NCBI RefSeq assembly: GCF_007830545.1
Contig: NZ_VLLF01000002.1
Coordinates: forward strand, 248,001-312,000
From: Roseibium hamelinense
GTDB lineage: Bacteria > Pseudomonadota > Alphaproteobacteria > Rhizobiales > Stappiaceae
Direction: 5' to 3'
DNA: 64,000 nt
Under the pieces are notes generated by a model. That model searched no databases and was not told the DNA's origin. It was given only the letters and a program-made list of their open reading frames with translations. The position numbers and the translations under genes are program-made. Below, in pieces: positions 52,231 through 61,758 of this stretch (the first letter of the stretch is position 1; each line of letters begins with the position of its first letter).

Positions 52231-52500
52231 TTACGGGCAGGCGACCCGGTAAGGCCGTCCGTTCCGGTCGTAGGCAACGCAGTTCTTGGGCGTTGTAGCC
52301 GATCCAACGATTGCACCACCTGCAGCGCCAATGGCAGCCCCTGCCAGAGCAGGACCGACCCCGTTGCCAGCTGCCGCGCCAATAATTGCACCTGTCGTTG
52401 CTCCCAGGCCACCGCCAACAAGAGCGCGGTCACGCTGGCTGTCCGACTGGCAACCTGCAAGAAGAAGGGCAGCTGCCCCGGCAAAGAGTAGTTTTTTCAT
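52231..52500 (-). CDS. glycine-zipper lipoprotein B
   Basis: 89-residue lipoprotein nearly identical in plan to lipoprotein C: LAGCQSDSQRDRALVGGGLG, a glycine zipper, and TPKNCVAYDRNGRPYRVACP at the end. Lipidated Cys about residue 17. A tandem duplicate of the neighbouring gene on the same strand; each carries its own start site. Function unknown. Confidence 0.87.
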   Translation of the reverse strand: MKKLLFAGAAALLLAGCQSDSQRDRALVGGGLGATTGAIIGAAAGNGVGPALAGAAIGAAGGAIVGSATTPKNCVAYDRNGRPYRVACP

Positions 52501-52514
52501 GGTCAGTTCCTGAA

Positions 52515-52542
52515 AAAAGAGCCGCCGCGCGGCGGCTCTTTT
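52515..52542 (-). terminator. terminator after glycine-zipper lipoprotein C
   Basis: AAAAGAGCCGCC (52515-52526) pairs with GGCGGCTCTTTT (52531-52542), 4-base loop, followed on the minus strand by TTCAGG after the U-run in the stem (TTTTTT). It separates lipoproteins B and C. Confidence 0.85.
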
Positions 52543-52551
52543 GTTTTACGG

Positions 52552-52821
52552 CTATGGGCAGGCAACCCGGTATGGATTGCCATTGGAATCATAGGCTACA
52601 CAGTTTTTCGGCGTGGTCGCAGAGCCTGCGATCGCACCGCCAGCGCCACCGATTGCAGCGCCGACAAGAGCGCCGCCGACATCACCGGTCGCTGCAGCGC
52701 CTATGGCTGCGCCAGTTGCAGCGCCGAGGCCGCCGCCGACAAGTGCGCGGTCGCGCTGGCTGTCGGACTGGCAGGCCGCCAGCAGCATGGCGGACGCGAC
52801 AAGGACGAAGATTTTTTGCAT
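52552..52821 (-). CDS. glycine-zipper lipoprotein C
   Basis: 89-residue lipoprotein: signal ending LAACQSDSQRDRALVGGG, glycine zipper (about 30-75), and TPKNCVAYDSNGNPYRVACP. It matches lipoprotein B over nearly the entire mature part, with more divergent signal peptide and middle. Transcribed alone, with a strong terminator before B. ATG 52821. Confidence 0.87.
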   Translation of the reverse strand: MQKIFVLVASAMLLAACQSDSQRDRALVGGGLGAATGAAIGAAATGDVGGALVGAAIGGAGGAIAGSATTPKNCVAYDSNGNPYRVACP

Positions 52822-52892
52822 GACGGTAGGCTCCTTTGAACAACGCTACGTTAGGCATCAGCGTATTCGAGTTTTTTTCTTTTTGCAGTAGC

Positions 52893-52912
52893 GTGCATCA
52901 CACTTGATGCAC
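52893..52912. repeat. inverted repeat upstream of lipoprotein C
   Basis: GTGCATCA (52893-52900) and TGATGCAC (52905-52912) with a 4-base loop, 72 bp upstream of the lipoprotein start. No U-run follows on either strand, so it is more probably an operator than a terminator. Unassigned. Confidence 0.4.
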
Positions 52913-53091
52913 AAAAAACACAAAATTTCTGTTCAAGACTATGCCGTTAACCAAACAACGGCAAGAATGAAACAATGGCTTGACCGAGAGGCGAACAATC
53001 TGGCGACGCTGCCCGCTCGGATGTAACGCAGCGCGTAGGCGCCTTCGGGTACACAACTCAGTGCTTGAGGCAAAATTACGGCGATTGACAC

Positions 53092-54717
53092 CTATTGCGC
53101 TTTGAGCGCTGTCAAAAGACCTTTCGTGGAGGAGTCTTTTTCATCCGCGGATTGAGTCCCTTGGACAATTGGCAGAAGGGCGGTCGCAAGCTCTTTGCCG
53201 AGCTCCACGCCCCACTGATCGAAAGAATTGATGCCCCATATCACGCCCTCGACGAAGACCCGATGCTCATAAAGTGCGATCAGTCTGCCCAGATTATAAG
53301 GCGTCAGGCGGTCATGGAGTATTGTCAGTGATGGCCGGTTGCCGGGAAAAACCTTGTGCGGTGCCTGTGCTTCGATTTCTTCGGAGGGTTTTCCGGAAGC
53401 GGCAAGCAGATCTTTGGCTTCCTGAAGGGTCCGGCCCAGCATCAAGGCTTCGGATTGGGCGAGGCAATTTGCGATCAGCAAATCATGATGATGTTGCAGG
53501 TCTTCTTCGTGTCCGTGTGCTGCCAGGATGAACTCGCACGGGATAACTGACGTTCCCTGGTGAAGAAGCTGATAAAACGCGTGTTGTCCGTTGGTGCCGG
53601 GTTCTCCCCACACAAGCGGCCCGGTCTGCATGTCGACCGGCTCGCCGCCTTTCATGACGCGCTTGCCGTTGGACTCCATGTCAAGTTGCTGCAGATAGGC
53701 CGGGAACCGTGACAGCCTCTGGTCGTAGGGCAAGATTGCACGCGCGGAATAGCCGAGCACATCCCGGTGCCAAACGCCTATAAGTCCCAAAAGGACAGGC
53801 AGGTTCCGGTCAAAGGGCGCCTCGCAGAAATGTATGTCCATTGCATGCGCGCCTTCGAGAAAATCGGCATACGCATCCGGGCCGATGGCGATCATCAGGG
53901 GCAGCCCGATGGCGGACCAGATCGAGTACCGGCCACCGACCCAATCCCAGAAGCCGAACACGCGATCCTCCCGGATGCCGAATTCGGCGACCTTGTCGAG
54001 CGCGGTCGAAACGGCGGCAAAGTGATCTTTCACGGCATCTTCGCCGAGCTTTTCCGCAATCCAGCGGCGCGCGGTTTGCGCGTTCGTCATCGTCTCGATG
54101 GTCGTAAACGTTTTCGAGGCTACGATGAAAAGCGTCGTTTCCGGGTCCAGCTTCTCAAGCGTATCAGCGATATGGGCGCCATCAACATTGGAGACGTAGT
54201 GCAACTCAGGTCCATCGTGATAGGGCGCAAGCGCAAGTGTGGTCATCACCGGCCCCAAGTCCGATCCACCGATGCCAATATTGACGACATCTGTGAAAGC
54301 GCTCCCGGTGGAGGAGGTCAATTCGCCCGACCGGACGGCCTCGCTGAAATCCGCCATAGTGGCCAACACTGCGTTGATACCCGGCATGACGTCAGCGCCA
54401 TCGACAATCACTGGCCGGTCCGAGCGGTTGCGAAGGGCAGTATGGAGGACAGCGCGGTTTTCCGTTGTGTTGATTTTTTCGCCCGAAAACATGGCATCGC
54501 GCATGCCGTCGACATTTGCGGCGCGTGCCAGTTGTATAAGGCGTTCGCGGGCCAATTCGTCAATCTGGCACTTGCTGTAGTCCAGCAGCAAGTCATCCAG
54601 GCGCGCCGAGAACCTGTCAAAGCGGGCGCGGTCGGCTTCGAAAAGCTCCCGGAGAGTTTGCTCTCCAAGGCGTTTGCCGTGATCAGACAGAGAGTTGATC
54701 GTGTCCGCTATGGTCAA
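53092..54717 (-). CDS. pgi: glucose-6-phosphate isomerase
   Basis: Interconverts glucose-6-phosphate and fructose-6-phosphate. 541 residues with the PGI signatures [18 protein letters not shown], the catalytic region [19 protein letters not shown] and the C-terminal [12 protein letters not shown] 54717 gives the family-typical N-terminus. A palindrome-like site at 54729-54745 also occurs upstream of edd and zwf, tying this gene to the same regulon. Links fructose uptake (frc genes) to zwf. Confidence 0.96.
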   Translation of the reverse strand: MTIADTINSLSDHGKRLGEQTLRELFEADRARFDRFSARLDDLLLDYSKCQIDELARERLIQLARAANVDGMRDAMFSGEKINTTENRAVLHTALRNRSDRPVIVDGADVMPGINAVLATMADFSEAVRSGELTSSTGSAFTDVVNIGIGGSDLGPVMTTLALAPYHDGPELHYVSNVDGAHIADTLEKLDPETTLFIVASKTFTTIETMTNAQTARRWIAEKLGEDAVKDHFAAVSTALDKVAEFGIREDRVFGFWDWVGGRYSIWSAIGLPLMIAIGPDAYADFLEGAHAMDIHFCEAPFDRNLPVLLGLIGVWHRDVLGYSARAILPYDQRLSRFPAYLQQLDMESNGKRVMKGGEPVDMQTGPLVWGEPGTNGQHAFYQLLHQGTSVIPCEFILAAHGHEEDLQHHHDLLIANCLAQSEALMLGRTLQEAKDLLAASGKPSEEIEAQAPHKVFPGNRPSLTILHDRLTPYNLGRLIALYEHRVFVEGVIWGINSFDQWGVELGKELATALLPIVQGTQSADEKDSSTKGLLTALKAQ

Positions 54718-54728
54718 GGTTGCCTCCG

Positions 54729-54745
54729 TTTAAATCGATTGAATT
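54729..54745. promoter_or_regulatory. Entner-Doudoroff motif copy 1 (pgi)
   Basis: TTTAAATCGATTGAATT, a degenerate copy of the motif TTTAAATCGATTTAA, starting 12 bp upstream of pgi. The other copies lie at 60144-60160 and 61714-61728. CG-centred dyads of this size are typical of LacI-family operators. Confidence 0.55.
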
Positions 54746-54906
54746 ACCGATAATCAGCGCAGCGAGACCTTAGCGGCCTTCTGCTGAATAGCAAGGGCGC
54801 GTCTTGCGCAAAGCGCTCCTGAACCGCTTTGGGGATCGTTTGTCAGGGAAACATATGTGCAGTCCGGGCATGCGCACCGGTCAACGGCGCCGGTGCGCTG
54901 CCGTGG

Positions 54907-55695
54907 TCAGTTGATCGGCGCGAGAAGTTCGGGCGCGGTCACAAGCTGGCGGACACCATGAGAATGGTCTTCCTCAAATACGTTGCCGTTTTCGGCCCAT
55001 GCGTTGAGCGAGTTGATATCGACTTTGGCGCATTGCGGGCGCACGCTCCAGGTAACCTGAAATGGTGAACACATTGCCTCGGTGAAGCTTGGCCCGGTGG
55101 TTGACCCGGCAAACACGACCGGTGTGCCTGTGTCAGTCGGCAGCGCCTTTGGCTGATGAAGCCCGTTTACCTGATTGCCCTCATAGGCAAAATCCCGGAA
55201 ATCGAGCGCATTCTCATCGTTGACGACTAGGAAAACCTGGCTTTCCACGCGCAACTCCGGGTTCTGGCAGGCATCACTCAAACAAGATCCCAGACCTTTG
55301 CCCGGCGCAACATCGCATGAGCTGTAAACCCAATGAACTTCGATCGTGTCGCCGGGTTTGACGCCTTGATAGGCTCCTTCGCCGGGGTCCGAGAGTTCTG
55401 CTTCCGTCAGGCTTGCAGTCTCATTGCATTGGAAACCGCCATGTTCGCCGCTGCCTGCAGACACCGTATATCCCGGTCCTTTGTGCTCGGCGTTCGTGTG
55501 GGTGTGCAGATTGCACAGGTTCATTTTTTCGGGAGCTGGTGCGAGAGTAAACACGCGCTGGTTTTCACCTGTCGTAGCGGTAATGTCGCGCGGGGTTTGC
55601 GGACCATAGCCCTGGCAAAGCTCCGCTGATTGTGCCGGTGCTGCAATCAGCATCGCGACAAGACCTGTATAGGCGAAATATGCCGCTTTCTTCAT
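54907..55695 (-). CDS. delta-class carbonic anhydrase (secreted)
   Basis: 262-residue exported protein resembling the diatom-type delta carbonic anhydrases known also from marine bacteria. Signal peptide (about 1-24, ending APAQSA), then the presumed zinc-ligand region LCNLHTHTNAEHKGPGYTV, the EVHWVYSSCDVAPGKGLGS stretch and CQNPELRVESQVFLVVND. Would interconvert CO2 and bicarbonate in the periplasm. Family assignment rests on motifs recalled by eye, so a confirmatory search is needed. Stands alone, convergent with nothing; pgi lies downstream. Confidence 0.7.
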   Translation of the reverse strand: MKKAAYFAYTGLVAMLIAAPAQSAELCQGYGPQTPRDITATTGENQRVFTLAPAPEKMNLCNLHTHTNAEHKGPGYTVSAGSGEHGGFQCNETASLTEAELSDPGEGAYQGVKPGDTIEVHWVYSSCDVAPGKGLGSCLSDACQNPELRVESQVFLVVNDENALDFRDFAYEGNQVNGLHQPKALPTDTGTPVVFAGSTTGPSFTEAMCSPFQVTWSVRPQCAKVDINSLNAWAENGNVFEEDHSHGVRQLVTAPELLAPIN

Positions 55696-55881
55696 CGATT
55701 TCTCTCCCGAAAGGTGGGTGTAACGTTACGGTGATCTGGATTTATGTCGGCGATGCAATAGCTTGATGAAAACACTGTCGCATTCCAACACAAAGGTCGT
55801 TCCTTTCGTGTGACAAGGCTGTGATCGGGATCACAAAGGGATGGGGCCCATGATTGTTTCTTTGAATATATTGAGCGCTTT

Positions 55882-56478
55882 ATGCTGACATTTGCCGCTG
55901 CCGTGTTTTTTCTGCTCATTACGCCCGGCCCGGGAGTACTGTCGACGGCGGGTGTCGGGGCCAGCTTCGGCGCATCTGCCGGCATGCGCTATGTGTCCGG
56001 CCTGTTTCTCGGAACAAACCTTGTCGCTCTTGCCGTTGTTTCGGGGCTTGCCGCTGCTGTCTTGGCGGTCCCTGCGGTCCGAACGGTCCTGATGATCGGG
56101 TCAACGCTGTTTTTGCTCTATATTGCTGCGAAAATCGCACTGTCAGGATCAAAAATCGCGTTCATACACCCGGAGCGCGCGCCGGGAATCGCCGGGGGGC
56201 TTGGTCTTCAGGCGATCAATCCAAAGGCCTATGCGGTTAACACTGCTTTTTTCTCCGGCTTTGCCTTCTATCCTGACAGCCTGATGCTTGAGACACTTTT
56301 GAAGTTCATGTTGATCAACGCAATCTGGATCCCGGTGCACATCGCATGGCTTTATGCGGGCGTGTTTCTTCACCGGCTGGACCTCAGTGCGCGGGTACAC
56401 AGTATCATCAATGCAGTGATGGCCCTCGCGATGCTTTGTGTTGTTGTTCTTGCTGCTTTTTCCGGTTTCACTGGCTAA
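55882..56478 (+). CDS. LysE/RhtB family exporter
   Basis: 198-residue inner-membrane transporter with about six hydrophobic helices. The N-terminal ITPGPGVLSTAGVGASFG is a slightly altered LysE/RhtB motif, and LQAINPKAYAVNTAFFSGFA is the second block. Different subgroup from the LysE at 26070. Likely exports an amino acid or small metabolite. ATG 55882. Confidence 0.85.
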   Translation: MLTFAAAVFFLLITPGPGVLSTAGVGASFGASAGMRYVSGLFLGTNLVALAVVSGLAAAVLAVPAVRTVLMIGSTLFLLYIAAKIALSGSKIAFIHPERAPGIAGGLGLQAINPKAYAVNTAFFSGFAFYPDSLMLETLLKFMLINAIWIPVHIAWLYAGVFLHRLDLSARVHSIINAVMALAMLCVVVLAAFSGFTG

Positions 56479-56585
56479 CAGGCGCCGGCAGGTGCGGATT
56501 GTCAAAGTCTACATGTCCGGTCTGGCTATTTAATTGGTTGGAAACTGTCTTTTGCGTATCTTACGTAAGGTATCGGAGGCTGGTA

Positions 56586-57161
56586 ATGGAACTTTTAGCT
56601 CATTTGCAAGACAAAGAAGGGGCGACCGAAGAGGTGATGGTTGTTGACCTCGACAATCTAACCTGTGTTTCGGCGGTTGTGTCCAATGTCAGCCAATGGG
56701 GCTGCCAGCTTCGCTCCGACAAGATTTCCGAGTTACGCAAAAATATTGCAATCCGGGTCGGCAACAATACCCGTATGACCAAAGCTCAGATTCTGGCGGT
56801 TAAAGGCGAGACCGGCGCCGTTGTTTTCCCGAAAAACGAACAGTCTGTTATCGACAAGCGGCGTGAGAGGCGCAACAACGTTTCGATCCCCGTCAAGATT
56901 ACGGACAAGGAAGGCATCACCGAAGTGTCGGGCACAATCGTGGATGCCGGGCAAAACGGGTGCCGGATCGCTGCAAAAGGGCTCTCGGAGTTCCCCGATC
57001 AAGTAATCCTGCATGTGCCGCGTTTTGACCGGCCGGTGATTGGCGAGTTTGCCTGGCGGAACGCGACTTCTGGCGGTTTGCGTCTGAATTGGACCGCTGA
57101 TAGCAATGATGACCAGAATGAGGATGAAGATGATGGGGCCGAAATACGGGCCAATGTCTAA
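56586..57161 (+). CDS. tandem PilZ-like domain protein (predicted c-di-GMP receptor)
   Basis: 191 residues forming two PilZ-like modules. The first (about 20-75) has NVSQWGCQL, close to the NxSxxG part of the motif but no RxxxR. The second (about 97-175) has RRERRNNVSIP, giving RxxxR, and VDAGQNGCRI where the usual Ser is replaced by Gly. If it binds cyclic di-GMP the second module is the candidate. ATG 56586 after GGTA; acidic tail EDEDDGAE. A possible partner of the diguanylate cyclase at 21-22 kb. Confidence 0.78.
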   Translation: MELLAHLQDKEGATEEVMVVDLDNLTCVSAVVSNVSQWGCQLRSDKISELRKNIAIRVGNNTRMTKAQILAVKGETGAVVFPKNEQSVIDKRRERRNNVSIPVKITDKEGITEVSGTIVDAGQNGCRIAAKGLSEFPDQVILHVPRFDRPVIGEFAWRNATSGGLRLNWTADSNDDQNEDEDDGAEIRANV

Positions 57162-57185
57162 CCCCTCAGGGAAAGCTTGTTCCGT

Positions 57186-57557
57186 TTAGGGTTGGGCCTC
57201 GCCATGAAAGTCCACGTGAATATGGTTTTCATCTGGATCGAAAATGTTCACCTGGGTAATTTGCATCCCAGGGATCTGTCCCAGACGATATGGAACATTT
57301 TTGCTTTTCAGATGTTTCAAAAAGGCCTCCAAACCGATCGAACTGAGTGCGAAATGCTCAATCCTCGGTTCTTCGCCCTTGGCCGGTGTCTCAACTTCGA
57401 CCAGATGAACCACGGGCTGGTTTCCGGCATAAAGCCACGCGCCGGGAAAACTGAAAGGCGGGCGCGGCCCGGCCTTCAGCCCGACAACCTCCTCATACCA
57501 CGTCACCATCGCGCCCAAGTTTGCCGTGCGTAGATTGACGTGGTCCAGTTTAAGCAT
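57186..57557 (-). CDS. VOC (glyoxalase/bleomycin-resistance) family protein
   Basis: 123 residues with one VOC fold: LDHVNLRTANLGAMVTWYEE at the N-terminus, VVHLVEVE mid-protein and the closing NIFDPDENHIHVDF. Metal-ligand positions are His in the first strand and Glu near the end in most members; here the last is uncertain. It reads on the same strand as eda, ending 12 bp before it in the transcription order eda to VOC, so it may be the last gene of the edd-eda unit. Function unknown. Confidence 0.85.
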   Translation of the reverse strand: MLKLDHVNLRTANLGAMVTWYEEVVGLKAGPRPPFSFPGAWLYAGNQPVVHLVEVETPAKGEEPRIEHFALSSIGLEAFLKHLKSKNVPYRLGQIPGMQITQVNIFDPDENHIHVDFHGEAQP

Positions 57558-57569
57558 GCTTCTGCCTTT

Positions 57570-58214
57570 TTAGGACGTTGCGAGCTGAGAGGCCGCGCGG
57601 GCCCGTTCTTCGATCCCAGCCCAGTCTTCCGACGCAATCACCTTGGCGTCGGCGATCCAGGAGCCGCCGACACACAAGACATTAGGCAGGGCCAGGTAGG
57701 TCGGTGCCTTATCAAGGCTAACGCCTCCGGTCGGACAGAATTTTGCTGCCGCTAAAGGCGAGGACAAGGATTTCAGATAGGCAGCACCACCGGCTTGTTC
57801 TGCCGGGAAAAACTTCAATCGCGAATAGCCGCTTTCGAGCAAGAACATGACCTCGGACGCGGTGGCTGCGCCCGGCAGGAGCGGAACGGAATGGGTCTCA
57901 GCCGCATCAAGCAGCGTTTTGGTTGCACCAGGTGATACGATGAACTGCGATCCTGCTTGAACAGCTGCCGAATATTGCGAGCCGTCAAGGACCGTTCCTG
58001 CGCCAACGATAGCGCCCTTGACGTTGTCAGCGACAGCCTTGATGGCTTCCAAGGCTTTCGGCGTGCGCAGCGTGATTTCGATTGCTGGCAGCCCACCCCG
58101 TACAAGTGCCTCTGCCATGGGTACGGCTTTTGCCGGGTCTTCGACGACCAGAACCGGGATAACCGGAGCCGCACACATGACGTCTTCGATTTTTTGAACG
58201 TTTTGGGGCATCAA
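57570..58214 (-). CDS. eda: 2-keto-3-deoxy-6-phosphogluconate aldolase
   Basis: Cleaves KDPG to pyruvate and glyceraldehyde-3-phosphate, the last step of the Entner-Doudoroff route. 214 residues with EITLRTPKALEAI, the Schiff-base lysine in RLKFFPAEQAGG, and FCPTGGVSLDKAPTYL. It follows edd by 19 bp on the same strand and is clearly co-transcribed. Confidence 0.96.
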   Translation of the reverse strand: MMPQNVQKIEDVMCAAPVIPVLVVEDPAKAVPMAEALVRGGLPAIEITLRTPKALEAIKAVADNVKGAIVGAGTVLDGSQYSAAVQAGSQFIVSPGATKTLLDAAETHSVPLLPGAATASEVMFLLESGYSRLKFFPAEQAGGAAYLKSLSSPLAAAKFCPTGGVSLDKAPTYLALPNVLCVGGSWIADAKVIASEDWAGIEERARAASQLATS

Positions 58215-58233
58215 TCACTGCTTTCAAAAGGGG

Positions 58234-60054
58234 TCAGTTGCCAAACACATGAGCGCCGGTGTCCGCGCTGCCAACCACATGGCGGAAAGCGGCAAAAAGG
58301 TCGCGGCCGACGCCGGTTTGGTGATCGCTCAGATCTTGAACTGCGGCCGGCCGGGCGCCAAACTCCTCTGCATCCACCAAAACTTCAAGCTTGCCGGTTA
58401 CAGCATCGACACGGATCATGTCGCCGTCCTGGATTTTGGCGATGTCGCCGCCGTCAGCAGCTTCCGGAGTTACGTGAATGGCGGCTGGCACCTTACCCGA
58501 CGCACCGGACATACGTCCATCTGTGATCAGGGCGACCTTGTGGCCGCGATCTTGCAAAATCCCGAGCGATGGCGTCAGTTTGTGCAGTTCCGGCATGCCG
58601 CACGCCTTCGGGCCCTGGAAACGCACGACGGCCGCCATGTCGCCTGTAAATTCCTTGTTGGAGAAGGCCTTCAAGAAATCCTCCTGCGAATGGAACACGC
58701 GGGCAGGGGCTTCTATGACGTGACGCTCGGGCGCGACAGCCGAGATCTTGATGACAGCCTTGCCGATGTTGCCGGTCAGCATTTTGAGACCGCCTGTCGG
58801 CTGAAATGCCTTGGCGAAGGGAGCCAGTACCGTCTCATCGCCAGATGTCCCCGGGACTGGTTCGCGAACGACATTGCCGTCGTCGTCCAGTTTGGCTTCC
58901 ACCGTGTAACCGGACAGGTCGGTTCCGAAAACGGTCTTCACGTCCTGGTGCAGATAGCCTTCTGCCAACAGCTCGCGGATCAGGAAACCAAGACCGCCTG
59001 CTGCCTGGAAATGGTTCACGTCCGCTTTGCCGTTGGGATAAACCCGCGCCAGTAGCGGCACCACATCCGACAGGTCAGAAATGTCGTCCCAGGTGAGCTT
59101 GATGCCTGCGGTATTGGCCATTGCGACCAGATGCATCGTATGGTTCGTCGAGCCACCGGTGGCATGCAGGCCGATGACGCCGTTGACTATAGCTTTTTCG
59201 TTGATCACTTCCCCTGCGGGAGTGAACTCATTGCCAAGAGCGGTGATTGCCAGCGCGCGCTTGACCGCCTCGCGGGTCAGCGCCTCACGTAGGGGCGTAC
59301 CCGGATTGACAAAGGATGCGCCCGGCATGTGCAGGCCCATGATTTCCATTAGCATCTGGTTGGAGTTGGCTGTGCCGTAAAATGTGCAGGTGCCGGGAGA
59401 GTGATAGGCCTTGGATTCGGATTCCAAAAGCGCGTCCCTGCCGACCTTGCCTTCAGCATAAAGCTGGCGGACCTTGGCTTTCTCATCATTGGAAATGCCG
59501 GTGGTCATCGGACCCGCGGGAATGAAAATCGCAGGCAAATGGCCGAAAGAAAGCGCAGATATAACCAGGCCCGGCACGATCTTGTCGCAGATACCGAGAA
59601 ACACCGCAGCATCGAACATCTGGTGTGACAGTCCGACCGCGGCGCCCATGGCAATCACATCGCGCGAAAACAGCGACAGTTCCATGCCGTCCTGCCCTTG
59701 GGTGACACCGTCGCACATGGCCGGAACGCCGCCGGCGACCTGTGCGACTGCGCCGACCTCATTCGCGGCTTCACGAATAAGACTTGGAAAATTTTCGTAA
59801 GGCTGGTGCGCCGACAGCATGTCGTTGTAGGCGGTGATGATGCCGAGGTTCGGAACAACGTCCCCGGAAAGCGCGGCCTTGTCGGACAATCCGCATGCGG
59901 CAAATCCGTGGGCCAGGTTGCCGCAGGAAAGGCGTGAGCGCTGCGGGCCCTGGTCGGCGGCGCGCTGAATACGTTCGAGATAGGCGGAGCGGCTGTCATG
60001 ACTGCGCCTTGCGATGCGTTCGGTTACTTCACCGATGCGGGCTTGGATGGTCAT
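58234..60054 (-). CDS. edd: 6-phosphogluconate dehydratase
   Basis: Iron-sulphur dehydratase making KDPG from 6-phosphogluconate. 606 residues with [11 protein letters not shown] (cluster-ligand Cys), [13 protein letters not shown], and [24 protein letters not shown] 60054 ([17 protein letters not shown]) is the family-typical start; an open extension to 60087 lacks support. Starts the edd-eda-VOC unit; motif copy 2 lies 90 bp upstream. Confidence 0.96.
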   Translation of the reverse strand: MTIQARIGEVTERIARRSHDSRSAYLERIQRAADQGPQRSRLSCGNLAHGFAACGLSDKAALSGDVVPNLGIITAYNDMLSAHQPYENFPSLIREAANEVGAVAQVAGGVPAMCDGVTQGQDGMELSLFSRDVIAMGAAVGLSHQMFDAAVFLGICDKIVPGLVISALSFGHLPAIFIPAGPMTTGISNDEKAKVRQLYAEGKVGRDALLESESKAYHSPGTCTFYGTANSNQMLMEIMGLHMPGASFVNPGTPLREALTREAVKRALAITALGNEFTPAGEVINEKAIVNGVIGLHATGGSTNHTMHLVAMANTAGIKLTWDDISDLSDVVPLLARVYPNGKADVNHFQAAGGLGFLIRELLAEGYLHQDVKTVFGTDLSGYTVEAKLDDDGNVVREPVPGTSGDETVLAPFAKAFQPTGGLKMLTGNIGKAVIKISAVAPERHVIEAPARVFHSQEDFLKAFSNKEFTGDMAAVVRFQGPKACGMPELHKLTPSLGILQDRGHKVALITDGRMSGASGKVPAAIHVTPEAADGGDIAKIQDGDMIRVDAVTGKLEVLVDAEEFGARPAAVQDLSDHQTGVGRDLFAAFRHVVGSADTGAHVFGN

Positions 60055-60143
60055 GTTCGTGTCCTCGTGTTGTCCTCCCAAACACATGGCGCGGAGGAGA
60101 CGCTGGTCAAAACGACCTTATCCGAAGTGACGGCATAGAGCTA

Positions 60144-60160
60144 ATTTAATCGATTTAAAT
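60144..60160. promoter_or_regulatory. Entner-Doudoroff motif copy 2 (edd)
   Basis: ATTTAATCGATTTAAAT, related to the sites before zwf and pgi, 90 bp upstream of edd. Shares the AATCGATT core. Confidence 0.55.
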
Positions 60161-60203
60161 GATCAATCGGCACCGGTATGACATCGTCTGTCCCGACAAC
60201 AGC

Positions 60204-61676
60204 TTAAATTTCGTCTTCGGCCCAGGTCCGGCCGTCCCGTTCCACGAGCGCGATGGATGCGGATGGGCCCCAAGTCCCTGCAGTGTAGTTTCGCGGCGTG
60301 TCACGCGATGCGTTCCAGGCAGTGAGGATCGGGTCGATCCAGGCCCAAGCGGCATCCACTTCGTCGCGGCGCATAAAAAGGGTCTGGTTGCCGCGGATCA
60401 CGTCCATAATCAAGCGCTCGTAAGCATCCGGATTGCGTACTTTGAATGCTTCGGCGAAGCTCATATCGAGAGGGACTTTGCGCAGCCGCATTCCGCCCGG
60501 TCCCGGGTCCTTGATCATGATCTGCATTTGCACGCCTTCGTCTGGCTGCAGGCGGATGATCAACCGGTTGGCCGTAATCGTCCCGGCTTCTTGAGAGAAA
60601 ATCGAGTGCGGGATCGGGCGGAACTGAACCACGATTTCCGAAACGCGTTTGGCAAGCCGTTTGCCAGTTCGCAGGTAAAATGGAACGCCCGCCCACCGCC
60701 AGTTGGCGATTTCGGCTTTCAGCGCCACGAAAGTCTCGGTCGTGCTGTCCTGATGACCCAGCTCTTCCAGATATCCCGGCACAGCGCCGCCCGCAGACGC
60801 ACCCGCAGTGTATCTGCCCCGAACGGTGAGGCGATCGTTATTTTGTTCCGTGATCGGCGCCAGCGCCTTGAGGACCTTGAGTTTCTCATCGCGCACGCTG
60901 TCTGCGTCCATCGATTCAGGCGGCTCCATGGCAACGAGACAAAGCAGCTGAAGGATGTGGTTTTGAACCATGTCGCGCAGCGCGCCAGCAGTGTCGTAGT
61001 AACCGGCCCGGCCACCAACGCCAAGCGCTTCGGCGACAGTGATTTGTACGTGATCGATATGCGCGGCGTTCCAAAGGGGTTCGAACAGGGCGTTGGCAAA
61101 GCGCAGCGCCATTAGGTTCTGAACTGTTTCCTTGCCGAGATAGTGGTCGATACGGAAAATCTGGTGCTCTTCGAAGACCTTGCCCACGGTCTCGTTAAGC
61201 GCGCGCGCAGATTCACCATCCTTGCCGATCGGTTTTTCAATTACGACCCGGGTCATGCCGTTGACAAGACCGGCCTTGCCTAGATTTTCGCAGATTGTGC
61301 CAAACAAATCCGGCCCCACGGCCAGGTAGAAGGCACGGATGACGTCTGGCCGCTCGTCGAGGATTGCCTTTAACGAGTCGTAGCCGTCGCCGCTGCCGAC
61401 ATCGATTTTTACGTAGCGAAGCCGCGCGAGGAATGTTTGCAGGCTCTTCGGGTCATGGTCAGGAACATGTTCCTTCAATGCGTCTTCGGCCCACTTGCGG
61501 TATTCGTCGTCCGAATAGTCGCGGCGCGATGTGCAGATGATGCGGGCATGCTCGGGAACCTGGCCATCCTGGGAGCGGTGGTAAAGAGCCGGGATCAGTT
61601 TCCGATGCGCCAGATCGCCGGATGCTCCGAACACGACCAGGTCGAATTCTTCAACCTCAATTACACGTGCAACCAT
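60204..61676 (-). CDS. zwf: glucose-6-phosphate 1-dehydrogenase
   Basis: Oxidises glucose-6-phosphate to 6-phosphogluconolactone with NADP. 490 residues with the nucleotide motif VVFGASGDLAHRKLIPALY, the signature RIDHYLGKETVQNLMALRF (active His) and KPIGKDGESA. ATG 61676. No pgl gene lies between zwf and edd, an arrangement often seen as zwf-pgl-edd. Motif copy 3 is 38 bp upstream. Confidence 0.97.
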   Translation of the reverse strand: MVARVIEVEEFDLVVFGASGDLAHRKLIPALYHRSQDGQVPEHARIICTSRRDYSDDEYRKWAEDALKEHVPDHDPKSLQTFLARLRYVKIDVGSGDGYDSLKAILDERPDVIRAFYLAVGPDLFGTICENLGKAGLVNGMTRVVIEKPIGKDGESARALNETVGKVFEEHQIFRIDHYLGKETVQNLMALRFANALFEPLWNAAHIDHVQITVAEALGVGGRAGYYDTAGALRDMVQNHILQLLCLVAMEPPESMDADSVRDEKLKVLKALAPITEQNNDRLTVRGRYTAGASAGGAVPGYLEELGHQDSTTETFVALKAEIANWRWAGVPFYLRTGKRLAKRVSEIVVQFRPIPHSIFSQEAGTITANRLIIRLQPDEGVQMQIMIKDPGPGGMRLRKVPLDMSFAEAFKVRNPDAYERLIMDVIRGNQTLFMRRDEVDAAWAWIDPILTAWNASRDTPRNYTAGTWGPSASIALVERDGRTWAEDEI

Positions 61677-61713
61677 TCGATCCGGCCCTTTGTCCTCGTG
61701 AGTCCGATGCGTT

Positions 61714-61728
61714 TTTAAATCGATTTAA
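61714..61728. promoter_or_regulatory. Entner-Doudoroff motif copy 3 (zwf)
   Basis: TTTAAATCGATTTAA, in which the 14 bases from 61715 are a perfect palindrome centred on CG. 38 bp upstream of zwf. The best of the three copies. Confidence 0.65.
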
Positions 61729-61758
61729 TACCGTTGTCAGCAATAAATCCGGCGCAAC

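Noticed and set aside
60121-60203. AT-rich palindrome as a replication origin
   Set aside because: A single short motif repeated before zwf and pgi is better explained as an operator; no DnaA boxes or parAB/dnaA genes nearby.
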